64,000 nt of DNA, taken from the NCBI RefSeq assembly GCF_022698145.1, contig NZ_JALDAX010000002.1, positions 496,001 to 560,000 on the forward strand, written 5' to 3'. This document shows positions 9,614-16,698 of the stretch, piece by piece. The stretch comes from Streptomyces spinosisporus (lineage in GTDB: Bacteria; Actinomycetota; Actinomycetes; Streptomycetales; Streptomycetaceae). Below the pieces are notes generated by a model. The model was given only the letters and a program-made list of their open reading frames with translations, did no database searches and was not told the DNA's origin. Each line of letters begins with the position of its first letter. Positions within the stretch are counted from its first letter, which is position 1. A program made the translations under genes and the position numbers.

Positions 9614-11119
9614 TCAACTGCCGTAGAGGGCGGGCAGGTCGACCAGAAGGAGGTCGTCACGGCGATTGGCCAGGTCGACCAGGTCGGGATAGAAGCCGTG
9701 CAGGGAGTACAGGGCCAGAGTGGTGGCAGCGGTGTCGTACCCCTGATCAGCGAGCAGGCCACGGATACGTTCGAGGCGCTCCAGGTCACCGGTCCCACGA
9801 CGGGCGGCGGTCGCCTTGGCTTCGCCCAGCAGCGCGATCCTTGCGCGGGGGGCCTGGGGGCGCTCGCCGGCGGCCAGGGCGATGACGTCGACCTCGTGCT
9901 TGGTCCGGGCTGCCTGGTCGGCGACCTCGGTGGTGCCGACCGGGCCGGGCAGGCCGCCGGGCAGCAGGGTGTGGGCGTAGCGGCGGGTGAAGTCGCGGGC
10001 CAGGTCCTCGAAGTGCGGCCCGAGGATCTTGGAGTTGAAGGTCGGGGCGGCCTGCTGCCACACCTGCTCGGCGAAGCCCTGCTCCACGGCAGCCGCCTGC
10101 GGGAGGGTGATGAGCTGGTTGAAGCGGATGACAGGGTCGGCAAGAGTGATCACGGGGTGTTTGGAGCGGAGGATGTCCTGCTCCCTGCGGATGTAGCCGG
10201 TGGACTCCAGCACGCCCAGGGGGTGGGCGACGGCATTGCGCGGGCGCTCCAGGGCGGCCCCGATCTTGCTGGGGGTGGTGGCGCCGTTCGCGATCGCGGT
10301 GAGGATGTCGTAATACAGGGTGTGCTGCGTGATCCTAGGGTCCTCGCGCAGCAGATACTCGGTCTCGGTTCGCGAATACACCGCCCGGCCCGGATCGAGC
10401 AGTGTGCGGGTGAGCCACGTGTCGAAGCCGTCGTCCGGATGCGGACGGCCGGCCACCGGCCGGTATCCCGGAGCCCCACCGAGCACCGCGTGCACCTTCA
10501 GCGCGGTCAGCGGATCTGTGATCTGCCAGAAGTCGCGGCTGTCGCGGTAGTCGAAGGCGCCCAGCCGTAGATCGACGACGGCCCGGCCCCGCAGCGGCTT
10601 GGTTCCCGAGAGCAGTTCGTGCATGACGCTCATCGCGGAGCCGCACAGGATCAACCGCGGCCCCGGCCCGGCACCACGCCGGGCGCCGCGCTGGCGTTCG
10701 TCGTAGAGCTGCTGAAGCAGTCCCGGGATCTCGGGCGAATGCTGGAGCAGATACGGCAACTCGTCGATCACCAGGAGCGGATGCTTCGAGCGGGACGTCA
10801 CCTCAAGGGCATTGGACAACACGTCATGCCAGTCGGTCAGGCGCAGACTGCCCGGCCTCAGGCCGGCATGCGCAGCAACCGCCTCACTGAACCGCTGGAT
10901 CGCGGGCAGCCGCCCCTCTTCCCGGACCGCCGTGACGTACAACCCGCCGACCTGCTCGGAGAGGGCCTGCAGAAGGTACGACTTCCCGTGCCGCCGCCGC
11001 CCCGACACAATGCCGAGCCGCATCGCCGGGTCCGCATCGGTGAGGAACTCCGCGAGCAGACCCCACTCCCGGTCCCGGTCGACCACATCGTCCGGCTTGG
11101 CCGGCAGGCCCTTCTCCAC
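9614..11119 (-). CDS. AAA ATPase with C-terminal nuclease-like (DUF234-type) domain
   Basis: About 501 residues from GTG 11119, chosen for the GGGAGG 5 nt upstream; ATG 11149 gives 511 residues but has no ribosome site. Walker A is GRRRHGKS (Lys46), Walker B LLVIDELPYLL (about 116-126), followed by a sensor-like LILCGSAMSVM, an STAND/ATPase_2-type arrangement. After a winged-helix-like segment (SKIGAALERPRNAVAHPLGVLESTGYI) comes a restriction-like core: FEDLARDF, EVDVIALA, LLGEAKAT, i.e. Glu, Asp and Glu-x-Lys. This matches archaeal and bacterial ATPase-DUF234 proteins, whose role is unproven (mobile-element or defence functions have been suggested). It is flanked by 28-bp direct repeats and absent from the sigma-module theme around it. 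Confidence 0.85.
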   Translation of the reverse strand: MEKGLPAKPDDVVDRDREWGLLAEFLTDADPAMRLGIVSGRRRHGKSYLLQALSEQVGGLYVTAVREEGRLPAIQRFSEAVAAHAGLRPGSLRLTDWHDVLSNALEVTSRSKHPLLVIDELPYLLQHSPEIPGLLQQLYDERQRGARRGAGPGPRLILCGSAMSVMHELLSGTKPLRGRAVVDLRLGAFDYRDSRDFWQITDPLTALKVHAVLGGAPGYRPVAGRPHPDDGFDTWLTRTLLDPGRAVYSRTETEYLLREDPRITQHTLYYDILTAIANGATTPSKIGAALERPRNAVAHPLGVLESTGYIRREQDILRSKHPVITLADPVIRFNQLITLPQAAAVEQGFAEQVWQQAAPTFNSKILGPHFEDLARDFTRRYAHTLLPGGLPGPVGTTEVADQAARTKHEVDVIALAAGERPQAPRARIALLGEAKATAARRGTGDLERLERIRGLLADQGYDTAATTLALYSLHGFYPDLVDLANRRDDLLLVDLPALYGS

Positions 11120-11139
11120 TCGCCCTCCCGCATCTCGAC

Positions 11140-11183
11140 TACGACGCATTTCGTCTAAGTCTACTTCGACGGAATACGTCGTA
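11140..11183. promoter_or_regulatory. Imperfect inverted repeat over the ATPase promoter/start
   Basis: TACGACGCATTTCG (11140-11153) and CGGAATACGTCGTA (11170-11183) form 14-nt arms with two mismatches and a 16-nt gap. The left arm covers the upstream ATG candidate of the ATPase gene. It could be an autoregulatory operator; this AT-richer promoter stands out from its surroundings. Confidence 0.4.
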
Positions 11184-11322
11184 CTGGGGATTGTCCCAGG
11201 CGATCAGGCAGTGGACCCCAGAAGGTCTGGTGCTGCCCGTAGAGCGAGCCGGCGTCGGGCCGCATGACCAACGCCGGCCCGACGGAAACGTAACAGGGCT
11301 CTGAACAGGCATTGGGGTGTCC

Positions 11323-11350
11323 GGGTGGCGGCCCCGGCCGTTGCCTCGGT
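11323..11350. repeat. 28-bp direct repeat, right copy
   Basis: Perfect copy of 9417-9444, 1906 bp away in the same orientation. It lies between the ATPase promoter and the DoxX-like gene, outside any coding region. Confidence 0.85.
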
Positions 11351-11407
11351 GGCCGCGGGGGGCGGGACGCCGGCTCCGAGAACCCCGCGTTGTTTCAGGT
11401 ACTGCGC

Positions 11408-11758
11408 TTACTGCACCAAGCCGGCCGCCGCGGTGGCGGTGGACGCCAGAGCGAGCCAGGCCGGGGGAATCAGGGCCGCCGTGGCATCGCCTGCGCGCCG
11501 GTGCGCGAGCAGCGCGCCGACCAGCAGCGCCAGCAGTCCTACGGCCGCGGCCGTGCCCAGTGGTGCCCAGGCAAGCCCCGCGAGCAGCCCGGCCACGGCG
11601 GCGACCTCCAGGACTCCGATGAGCCGGAACGACCGGACCGTGTAGCCGAGGTGCTCCGCTGCACGGACGGTCCACCGGGCGCGGAGGAGCTTCGCCGAGC
11701 CGGTGGCGAGGAACACCGCGGCCAGAGTGAGCGACAGACCGATGAACGTGTAGTGCAC
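11408..11758 (-). CDS. DoxX-like four-TM membrane protein
   Basis: Protein of 116 residues, GTG 11758 with AAGGAGG 8 nt upstream. Four hydrophobic segments (about 5-22, 45-62, 66-84, 98-114) and an early conserved Lys/Arg patch (GSAKLLRARW) fit the DoxX/DUF4870-like small quinone-oxidoreductase family. It is 34 bp after the SDR gene, in the same operon. Partner or substrate unknown; DoxX-type proteins are often linked to redox enzymes, which fits the neighbour. Confidence 0.75.
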   Translation of the reverse strand: MHYTFIGLSLTLAAVFLATGSAKLLRARWTVRAAEHLGYTVRSFRLIGVLEVAAVAGLLAGLAWAPLGTAAAVGLLALLVGALLAHRRAGDATAALIPPAWLALASTATAAAGLVQ

Positions 11759-11792
11759 GACAACCGCCTCCTTGGGCCGGGACGACAGGGGG

Positions 11793-12572
11793 TCACACCG
11801 AGGACGCCGCGCTCATGCCGCCGTCCACGGTCAGGACGGCGCCGCTGGTGTAGGCGGAGCGGTCCGAGGCGAGGAAGGCGATGGCGTCGGCGATCTCGCG
11901 GGGGGTCGCGGCGCGGCCCCGCGGGAACCGCGCGGTGAGTTCGCGGTAACGGTCGGCGTCGCCGAGCCGCGCCTCGGCGAAGCTCCTGAGCAGCTTCTCG
12001 ATGCGCTCGGTGTCGACCGGACCCGGGCTGACGCCGACGACGCGGATGCCGTCGAGCAGGCTCACTCCGCCGAGGGTGCGGGTGAACGCGGTCAGTGCGG
12101 CGTTGCCGGTGCAGCCGGCGATGTAGGCGGCGTCGAACCGCTCGGCCGACGCACCGATGTTGTTGACGATCACGCCGCCGCCACGGCGCTTCATGCGCGC
12201 GTAGACCTGCCGGGTGAGGCCGATGTATCCGAGCACCTTCAACTCGAAGGCGTTCCGCCAGGCGCGGTCGTCGAGGGCGCCGAGGGGGCCGCCGGGGATG
12301 TCGCCGGCGTTGTTGACCAGGATGTCGACGCCGTCGATCTGCTCGGCGAGCGCGCTGACGGCCTCCGGATCCCGCAGGTCGACCGCGTGGACCCGTGCCG
12401 TCGCCCCGTGTTCGGTGCCGATCTCGTCGGCGAGGCGGCGCAGCGCCGCCGCGTCCCTGGCGACGAGTTCCAGTGAGCACCCCTCCTCGGCCAGTACGCG
12501 CGCGATCGCGGCGCCGATGCCCCGGGACGCCCCGGTGACGACGGCCCGGCGCCCGGCGAGGTTCAAGTCCAT
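11793..12572 (-). CDS. Short-chain dehydrogenase/reductase with non-canonical active site
   Basis: Protein of 259 residues, ATG 12572 behind AGGAGG. The Rossmann motif TGASRGIG (13-20) and NNAG (87-90) are intact. The catalytic segment reads YIAGCTGNAALTAFTR (150-165): aligned on the usual YxxxK-AAL pattern, Lys is replaced by Asn157 and the Tyr position by Gly153, with Tyr150 three residues early. I recall an SDR subgroup with YIAGxxGNA, so this may be a real subfamily rather than decay. Product PGPV(D/E)T follows normally. First gene of an operon with DoxX, divergent from a TetR. Confidence 0.85.
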   Translation of the reverse strand: MDLNLAGRRAVVTGASRGIGAAIARVLAEEGCSLELVARDAAALRRLADEIGTEHGATARVHAVDLRDPEAVSALAEQIDGVDILVNNAGDIPGGPLGALDDRAWRNAFELKVLGYIGLTRQVYARMKRRGGGVIVNNIGASAERFDAAYIAGCTGNAALTAFTRTLGGVSLLDGIRVVGVSPGPVDTERIEKLLRSFAEARLGDADRYRELTARFPRGRAATPREIADAIAFLASDRSAYTSGAVLTVDGGMSAASSV

Positions 12573-12630
12573 GCGAGACCTCCTGCGGTCGACAGAGCAT
12601 GACGAATCACCTCGGATCCACCGATTTATT

Positions 12631-12652
12631 TACGGTAGTCCTCATTACCGTT
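12631..12652. promoter_or_regulatory. Palindromic operator in the SDR/TetR divergent promoter
   Basis: ACGGTA (12632-12637) and TACCGT (12646-12651) form a dyad spaced by 8 bp, with TTTACGGTAG / TTACCGTTT flanks. It is centred in the 128-bp AT-richer gap between the divergent SDR and TetR genes. Binding by that TetR is inferred. Confidence 0.55.
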
Positions 12653-12700
12653 TCTACGGCGGCGAATTACAGAAGTCAAGGTTTCCGTTAGGGTTGGAGC

Positions 12701-13285
12701 ATGGAGGACTCGACGAGACCGCGCGGGCGGCCCTTCGACCCCGCGGTCGGTGAGGCCGCGCTGCAGGCCACCCGGTCCCTGCTGGAGGAGCGGGGCTACG
12801 CGGGGCTGCGGGTCGCCGACGTGGCGCGCAGCGCCGGGATCGGACTGGGCGCGCTCTACCGCCGCTGGCCCGACAAGCACACCCTCGTCCTCGAAGCCCT
12901 CCGGGGAGCGGTCTCCCACCAGGAGGTGCCGCAGACCGAGGACCCCATGGCCGACCTCCTCGCCGGGCTCGACGCGCTGGCGCAGGGCCTCGCGGAGCGT
13001 TCGAAGCCGCTGCTCGCGGTCGTCCTGTCCGGCAGCGACCCCCAACTGGCCGCGGCGGTCCGCGAGGCGAAACTCGTCCCGCTGCGGCAGGGGCACCACG
13101 ACCGGCTGCGCCGGGTGCTGGGCGACGTACCGGATCTGGACGCGCGCGCCGACGTCGGACCGGCGCTGATCATCCTGAACCTGCTCCTGCACGGACGCCC
13201 GCCGTCCGCCCAGGAGATCCGCGAGCGCATCGTGCCGCTCATGCTCGGCGAGCGGGAGCCGGCGGCGCGAGGTGGTGAGGACTAA
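12701..13285 (+). CDS. TetR/AcrR-family regulator
   Basis: Protein of 194 residues, ATG 12701 with GGTTGGAG upstream. N-terminal HTH: RVADVARSAGIGLGALYRRWPDKHTLV (about 38-64). The C-domain is helical and matches the TetR_C type common in actinobacterial local repressors. It is divergent from the SDR-DoxX operon, which it probably controls through the dyad at 12631-12652. Ligand unknown. Confidence 0.87.
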   Translation: MEDSTRPRGRPFDPAVGEAALQATRSLLEERGYAGLRVADVARSAGIGLGALYRRWPDKHTLVLEALRGAVSHQEVPQTEDPMADLLAGLDALAQGLAERSKPLLAVVLSGSDPQLAAAVREAKLVPLRQGHHDRLRRVLGDVPDLDARADVGPALIILNLLLHGRPPSAQEIRERIVPLMLGEREPAARGGED

Positions 13286-13321
13286 CCGGGCGAGGTGGCG
13301 GACCCGGCCGATGTTGCGACG

Positions 13322-14140
13322 TCAGCCGTTCTTGCCGTTGCCCTGACCGGTGTCCCTGTCGGCGCCCTCTTCTGCGCCCTCGCCTGCGCCCTTGTCGGTC
13401 TTCCTGCCGTTGTCCGTCTGCTGCGGCTGCGCGGTCTTCTCCGGCTTCGCCGTCTTTCCCGGTTCGGCGGTCCTGCCGTTGTTGCCCGGCCTGCTCGCCG
13501 AGGGTGCGGCGCCCGGCTTCTCGTCCAGCTGCTCGGCGCAGTAGGCCGTGACGTTCTTCTCGCCGCCCGCGGCCGCGATCAGCCGCCGCCAGGCCGTCGA
13601 GTCGAGCGCCTTGCCGTGGCCGTCGAGCTTCTTCGCGTACGCCCGGCAGTGCGCCTCGGTGTCCTTCGCGGTGTCCGGCCGCTCGTGCGGGGCGGAGGGT
13701 CCGGGGGTGCGGGACGTGCCGGCGGCCGGGGCGGCCGGTGCCTGCGTCCGCTGCCCGCCCGCATGTCCTCTGTCCGGCGAGCCGCCGACGGAGTCGATCG
13801 CCGCGAACGCGACACCGCCGAGGGTGAGTCCGGCCAGCGACAGCGTGAAGGTGACCCGCAGCGAGCGCCGGACCCTACGGTGCTCGCGCGGGCGCCAGTC
13901 GTCCCTGCGGCGGGTGCGTGAGCCGTGCACCGCGGCGTACATCCCGGCGTCCCGGGCGGCCCTGAAGGCGGCCAGCGCCCGCTGCTCGGCGTCGGTGTCG
14001 AGCGCGTGCGGGCGCACCGCGTCGGCGATCAGGCTCTCCGTCACCCGGCCGGACGCCTCGGCCGCGGAGCCCGGCAGGGTTCCGCCCGGGTGCGCGCGCC
14101 GACCGGCGCGGGCCCCGCCGTCGCTCTGCCGGTCACCCAT
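13322..14140 (-). CDS. Single-TM Cys-pair protein paired with ECF sigma, copy 2
   Basis: Protein of 272 residues from ATG 14140; this start overlaps the stop of the 47-residue ORF upstream. The frame extends to 14227 but with poor third-position GC. The layout matches the protein at 7428: cytoplasmic helix with RALAAFRAARDAG (about 54-66), a basic patch, one TM (about 93-115, ending VAFAA), then an extracellular Pro-rich linker, a folded patch with Cys155 and Cys191 (spacing 36 against 33 in copy 1), and a Lys/Thr/Gly-rich tail. Likely an anti-sigma or signal-sensing partner of the sigma factor at 14273; not demonstrated. Confidence 0.7.
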   Translation of the reverse strand: MGDRQSDGGARAGRRAHPGGTLPGSAAEASGRVTESLIADAVRPHALDTDAEQRALAAFRAARDAGMYAAVHGSRTRRRDDWRPREHRRVRRSLRVTFTLSLAGLTLGGVAFAAIDSVGGSPDRGHAGGQRTQAPAAPAAGTSRTPGPSAPHERPDTAKDTEAHCRAYAKKLDGHGKALDSTAWRRLIAAAGGEKNVTAYCAEQLDEKPGAAPSASRPGNNGRTAEPGKTAKPEKTAQPQQTDNGRKTDKGAGEGAEEGADRDTGQGNGKNG

Positions 14141-14276
14141 GTCCGTATCCGTCCGTGTCCGGCAGCCGGCCGTGGTCGCCGCTCCTGCCGCTCCTGGTGT
14201 GCGTTCTGTCGTGGTCGCGCGGTACATCGTTGTCGTGCGACGCGTCGCGGCCGTGCGTGCCTTCGCTGACGTTCAT
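14133..14276 (-). CDS. 47-residue overlapping small ORF between sigma and TM protein
   Basis: ATG 14274-14276 overlaps the sigma stop (ATGA), and TGA 14133-14135 lies 8 nt inside the next gene, so it bridges the 132-nt gap exactly. The peptide is rich in His, Asp, Gly and Arg (start MNVSEGTHGRDASHDND, end DTDGYGHG). Third positions are mostly G/C, better than the alternative frame that would extend the TM protein upstream. Copy 1 of the module has no such ORF. It could be a real metal-binding-type small protein, or merely a translational bridge. Confidence 0.4.
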   Translation of the reverse strand: MNVSEGTHGRDASHDNDVPRDHDRTHTRSGRSGDHGRLPDTDGYGHG

Positions 14277-14893
14277 TTCGACTCCCCCAGCGTCCGGGGA
14301 TCCTCATTCGTCACACCCGGGCCGCCCAGCAGGGCCGCGAGGCGCTTCAGCCCGCGGTGCGCGGCCGTGCGCACCGCGCCGGGCCGCTTGCCGAGGACGC
14401 GGGCCGCGGCGGGGCCGTCGAGCCCGACGACCACGCGCAGCAGCACGGCCTCGGCCTGGTCGGGGGGCAGGCTGCGGACCAGCTCCAGGGCGCGTTCGGT
14501 GGACAGCGCCTCCAGGGCCTGCTCGTGGGTGCTGTGCGGGCCCGCCAGGTCCAGTACGTCCTGTTCCAGCCCGGCCGACCGGGGCCGTACCTTCTGCCGG
14601 CGCAGATGGTCGAGCGCCCGGTGCCGGGCGATGGTCGCGGTCCAGCCGCGAAAGCCCGCGCCGTCGCCCTTGAACCGCCCGAGGTCCCGGGCGATCTCCA
14701 GCCAGGCGTCGGACGCCACGTCCTCGGCGTCGTCGCCGACGATCCCGCGCAGATAGCCGAGGAGTCCGGGCTGCACGATGCGGTACGCGACGGCGAAGGC
14801 GGCCTCGTCGCCCTCCTGGGCCCGCGCGACCGCCTCCCCCAGCTCCCCGTCGTACGCCTGCGCGCGGCGGGGTTCCCGATGCTGGCCCAACAC
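14273..14893 (-). CDS. ECF RNA polymerase sigma factor, copy 2
   Basis: 206 residues from GTG 14893, chosen because GAGG lies just upstream and because the resulting N-terminus (VLG...) matches copy 1 (MLG...). ATG 14959 would add 22 Ala/Glu-rich residues. Region 2: AYRIVQPGLLGYLRGIVGDDAEDVASDAWLEIARDLGRF; region 4: SLPPDQAEAVLLRVVVGLDGPAAARVLGKRPGAVRTAAHRGLKRL. The long tail of copy 1 is missing. The stop overlaps the small ORF at 14276. A dyad lies about 30 nt upstream of the start. Confidence 0.88.
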   Translation of the reverse strand: MLGQHREPRRAQAYDGELGEAVARAQEGDEAAFAVAYRIVQPGLLGYLRGIVGDDAEDVASDAWLEIARDLGRFKGDGAGFRGWTATIARHRALDHLRRQKVRPRSAGLEQDVLDLAGPHSTHEQALEALSTERALELVRSLPPDQAEAVLLRVVVGLDGPAAARVLGKRPGAVRTAAHRGLKRLAALLGGPGVTNEDPRTLGESK

Positions 14894-14921
14894 TGTCCTC
14901 GTCGTTCGTGCGAGTGATGCG

Positions 14922-14947
14922 GCGGGTTCCGGCTCCGCGGAACCCGC
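14922..14947. promoter_or_regulatory. Dyad in the leader of sigma copy 2
   Basis: Perfect 9-bp arms GCGGGTTCC (14922-14930) and GGAACCCGC (14939-14947) are separated by 8 bp, ending about 30 nt upstream of the chosen GTG. GGAAC is also the usual ECF -35 core, so this may combine an ECF promoter with an operator or leader hairpin. Function inferred only. Confidence 0.4.
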
Positions 14948-15064
14948 ACCGTGCGCCACGTTCGGCCCGTGAACACGCCCCCACGCTCAACTGCGTACGG
15001 GGTCACCGAAGTGTCACAGGTGATGTTCGGACGGCGGTGTGCACCGTGTGATCAGTGCGTCCGT

Positions 15065-15167
15065 GTGGGTCGGGGCATCCGAGTGGGTCAGTGCGTGTGT
15101 GGGTCAGGACATCCGTATGGGTCTGGGCATCCGAGTTGGGTCAGGGCATCTGTGCGGGTCGGGTGAG
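15065..15167. repeat. Degenerate 16-19-bp tandem repeats
   Basis: About six tandem units of the form GTGGGTCGGGGCATCCGA (15065-15082, 15083-15098, 15099-15116, 15117-15134, 15135-15153, then a partial) fill the gap between the exporter stop and the sigma copy 2 leader. Units differ by point changes and 1-3 nt length changes. No coding bias; origin probably replication slippage. Confidence 0.75.
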
Positions 15168-15174
15168 CCGGTGC

Positions 15175-16647
15175 TCACAAAGTCGAGTCCACCGGTTCGG
15201 GGGTCTTCGGAGCTGCGCCCTGCATCGTGGGCGCCCGGTCCGCGTTCACGACCAGTCCGGCGATCAGGGCGGCCACCAGCAGCGCCGCCATCGCCCACCA
15301 GGTGGCGACGTTGAAGCCGTGCACGGTGGCCTTCGCCCCGAGCAGCCGGCGGTCCACGCCGGGTCCCGCGTGCGCGGTCAGATAGCGCGCGGTCACACTG
15401 GCGGCGATCGTGTTCAGCAGCGCCGTACCGATCGAACCGCCCACCTGCTGCGCGGTGTTGAAGGTCGCCGAGGCCGCCCCGGCGTCACGCGGCGCGACGC
15501 CTCCGGTGGCCAGCGACACCGAGGTCATCATCGCCGAGCTCATGCCGAGCCCCAGCATCAGCATGCCGGGCAGCACGTGCGAGGCGTACGCCGGTTCCAC
15601 GCCGATCCCCGCGATGACGACCAGCCCGCCCGCCGCGAGGAGCAGCCCCGGCACGATCACCACGCGCGGCGGCACCCGGGTCAGCAGCCGGGCGGCGATC
15701 TGCGTGGAGCCGACGACCATCGCGACCGTCATCGGCAGATAGGCGACGCCGGTCTTCAGCGGCGACCAGCCGAGGACGCCCTGGAGGTAGTACGTCAGGA
15801 AGAGGAAGACGCCGAACATGCCGACGGTGACCAGCAGCACGGTCAGGAAGGCGCCGATCCGCTGCCGGTCCTTGACCACCGACATGGGCAGCAGCGGCAC
15901 CCGCGCCCGGGTCTGCCAGAACCCGAAGACCGCGAGCAGGACGACCCCGGCGGCGAGCAGCGTCAGCACGAGTCCGTCGTGCCAACTGCGCGACTCCGCC
16001 TCGGAGAAGCCGTACACGAGGGAGAGCATTCCGGCCGAGCCGAGCAGTGCGCCGGGCACGTCGAGGCGGGCGTCGGGATGGCGCTCGCCGGGCGCGAGCA
16101 GCGCCAGCGCGCCGAAGAAGGCGACCAGGGCGATGGGGATGTTGACGTAGAGGCACCAGCGCCAGTCGAGGTACTGGGTGAGCACACCGCCGGCGAGCAG
16201 GCCGATGGCCGCGCCCGCGCCGATGATGGCGCCGAAGATGCCGAACGCCTTGCTGCGGTCCTTCGGGTCGGTGAAGGTCGTGGCGAGCAGCGAGAGCGCG
16301 GACGGCGCGAGCAGCGCGGCGAACACGCCCTGCAGGGCGCGCGCCCCGAACAGCATCCCGGAGTTCACGGCGGCCCCGCCGAGCGCGGAGGCGAGCGCGA
16401 AGCCGAGCAGTCCGACGACGAAGGTGTTGCGGCGGCCGACCAGGTCGGCGATGCGGCCACCGAGCAGCAGCAGTCCGCCGAAGGCCAGCGTGTAGGCGGT
16501 GATCACCCACTGACGGTTGCCGTCCGACATGTTCAGGTCGGCCTGGGCGGAGGGCAGGGCGATGTTCACGATGGTCATGTCGAGCACGACCATCAGCTGG
16601 GCGAGGGCGATCACGACCAACGCCCACCAACGACGGTTGTCAGCCAT
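15175..16647 (-). CDS. MFS drug exporter, DHA2 (14-TM) family
   Basis: Protein of 490 residues. Motif C-like and signature segments are visible: LDMTIVNIALPSAQ (about 21-35, DHA2 motif D1), RIADLVGRRNTF (motif A), QYLDWRWCLYVNIPIAL (QacA/EmrB hallmark), and about 14 hydrophobic segments. The family exports drugs or natural products by proton antiport. No local TetR or MarR pairs with it, and degenerate tandem repeats follow its stop. Confidence 0.9.
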   Translation of the reverse strand: MADNRRWWALVVIALAQLMVVLDMTIVNIALPSAQADLNMSDGNRQWVITAYTLAFGGLLLLGGRIADLVGRRNTFVVGLLGFALASALGGAAVNSGMLFGARALQGVFAALLAPSALSLLATTFTDPKDRSKAFGIFGAIIGAGAAIGLLAGGVLTQYLDWRWCLYVNIPIALVAFFGALALLAPGERHPDARLDVPGALLGSAGMLSLVYGFSEAESRSWHDGLVLTLLAAGVVLLAVFGFWQTRARVPLLPMSVVKDRQRIGAFLTVLLVTVGMFGVFLFLTYYLQGVLGWSPLKTGVAYLPMTVAMVVGSTQIAARLLTRVPPRVVIVPGLLLAAGGLVVIAGIGVEPAYASHVLPGMLMLGLGMSSAMMTSVSLATGGVAPRDAGAASATFNTAQQVGGSIGTALLNTIAASVTARYLTAHAGPGVDRRLLGAKATVHGFNVATWWAMAALLVAALIAGLVVNADRAPTMQGAAPKTPEPVDSTL

Positions 16648-16698
16648 AAGGCCATCGTGCGCCCGTCGACCCGCGTTTGTGAACGCCAGCGTCTCTTA

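Noticed and set aside
9417..11350. Classical integrative element with attL/attR
   Set aside because: No integrase, excisionase or tRNA gene is present; the repeats are reported as observed without calling them att sites.
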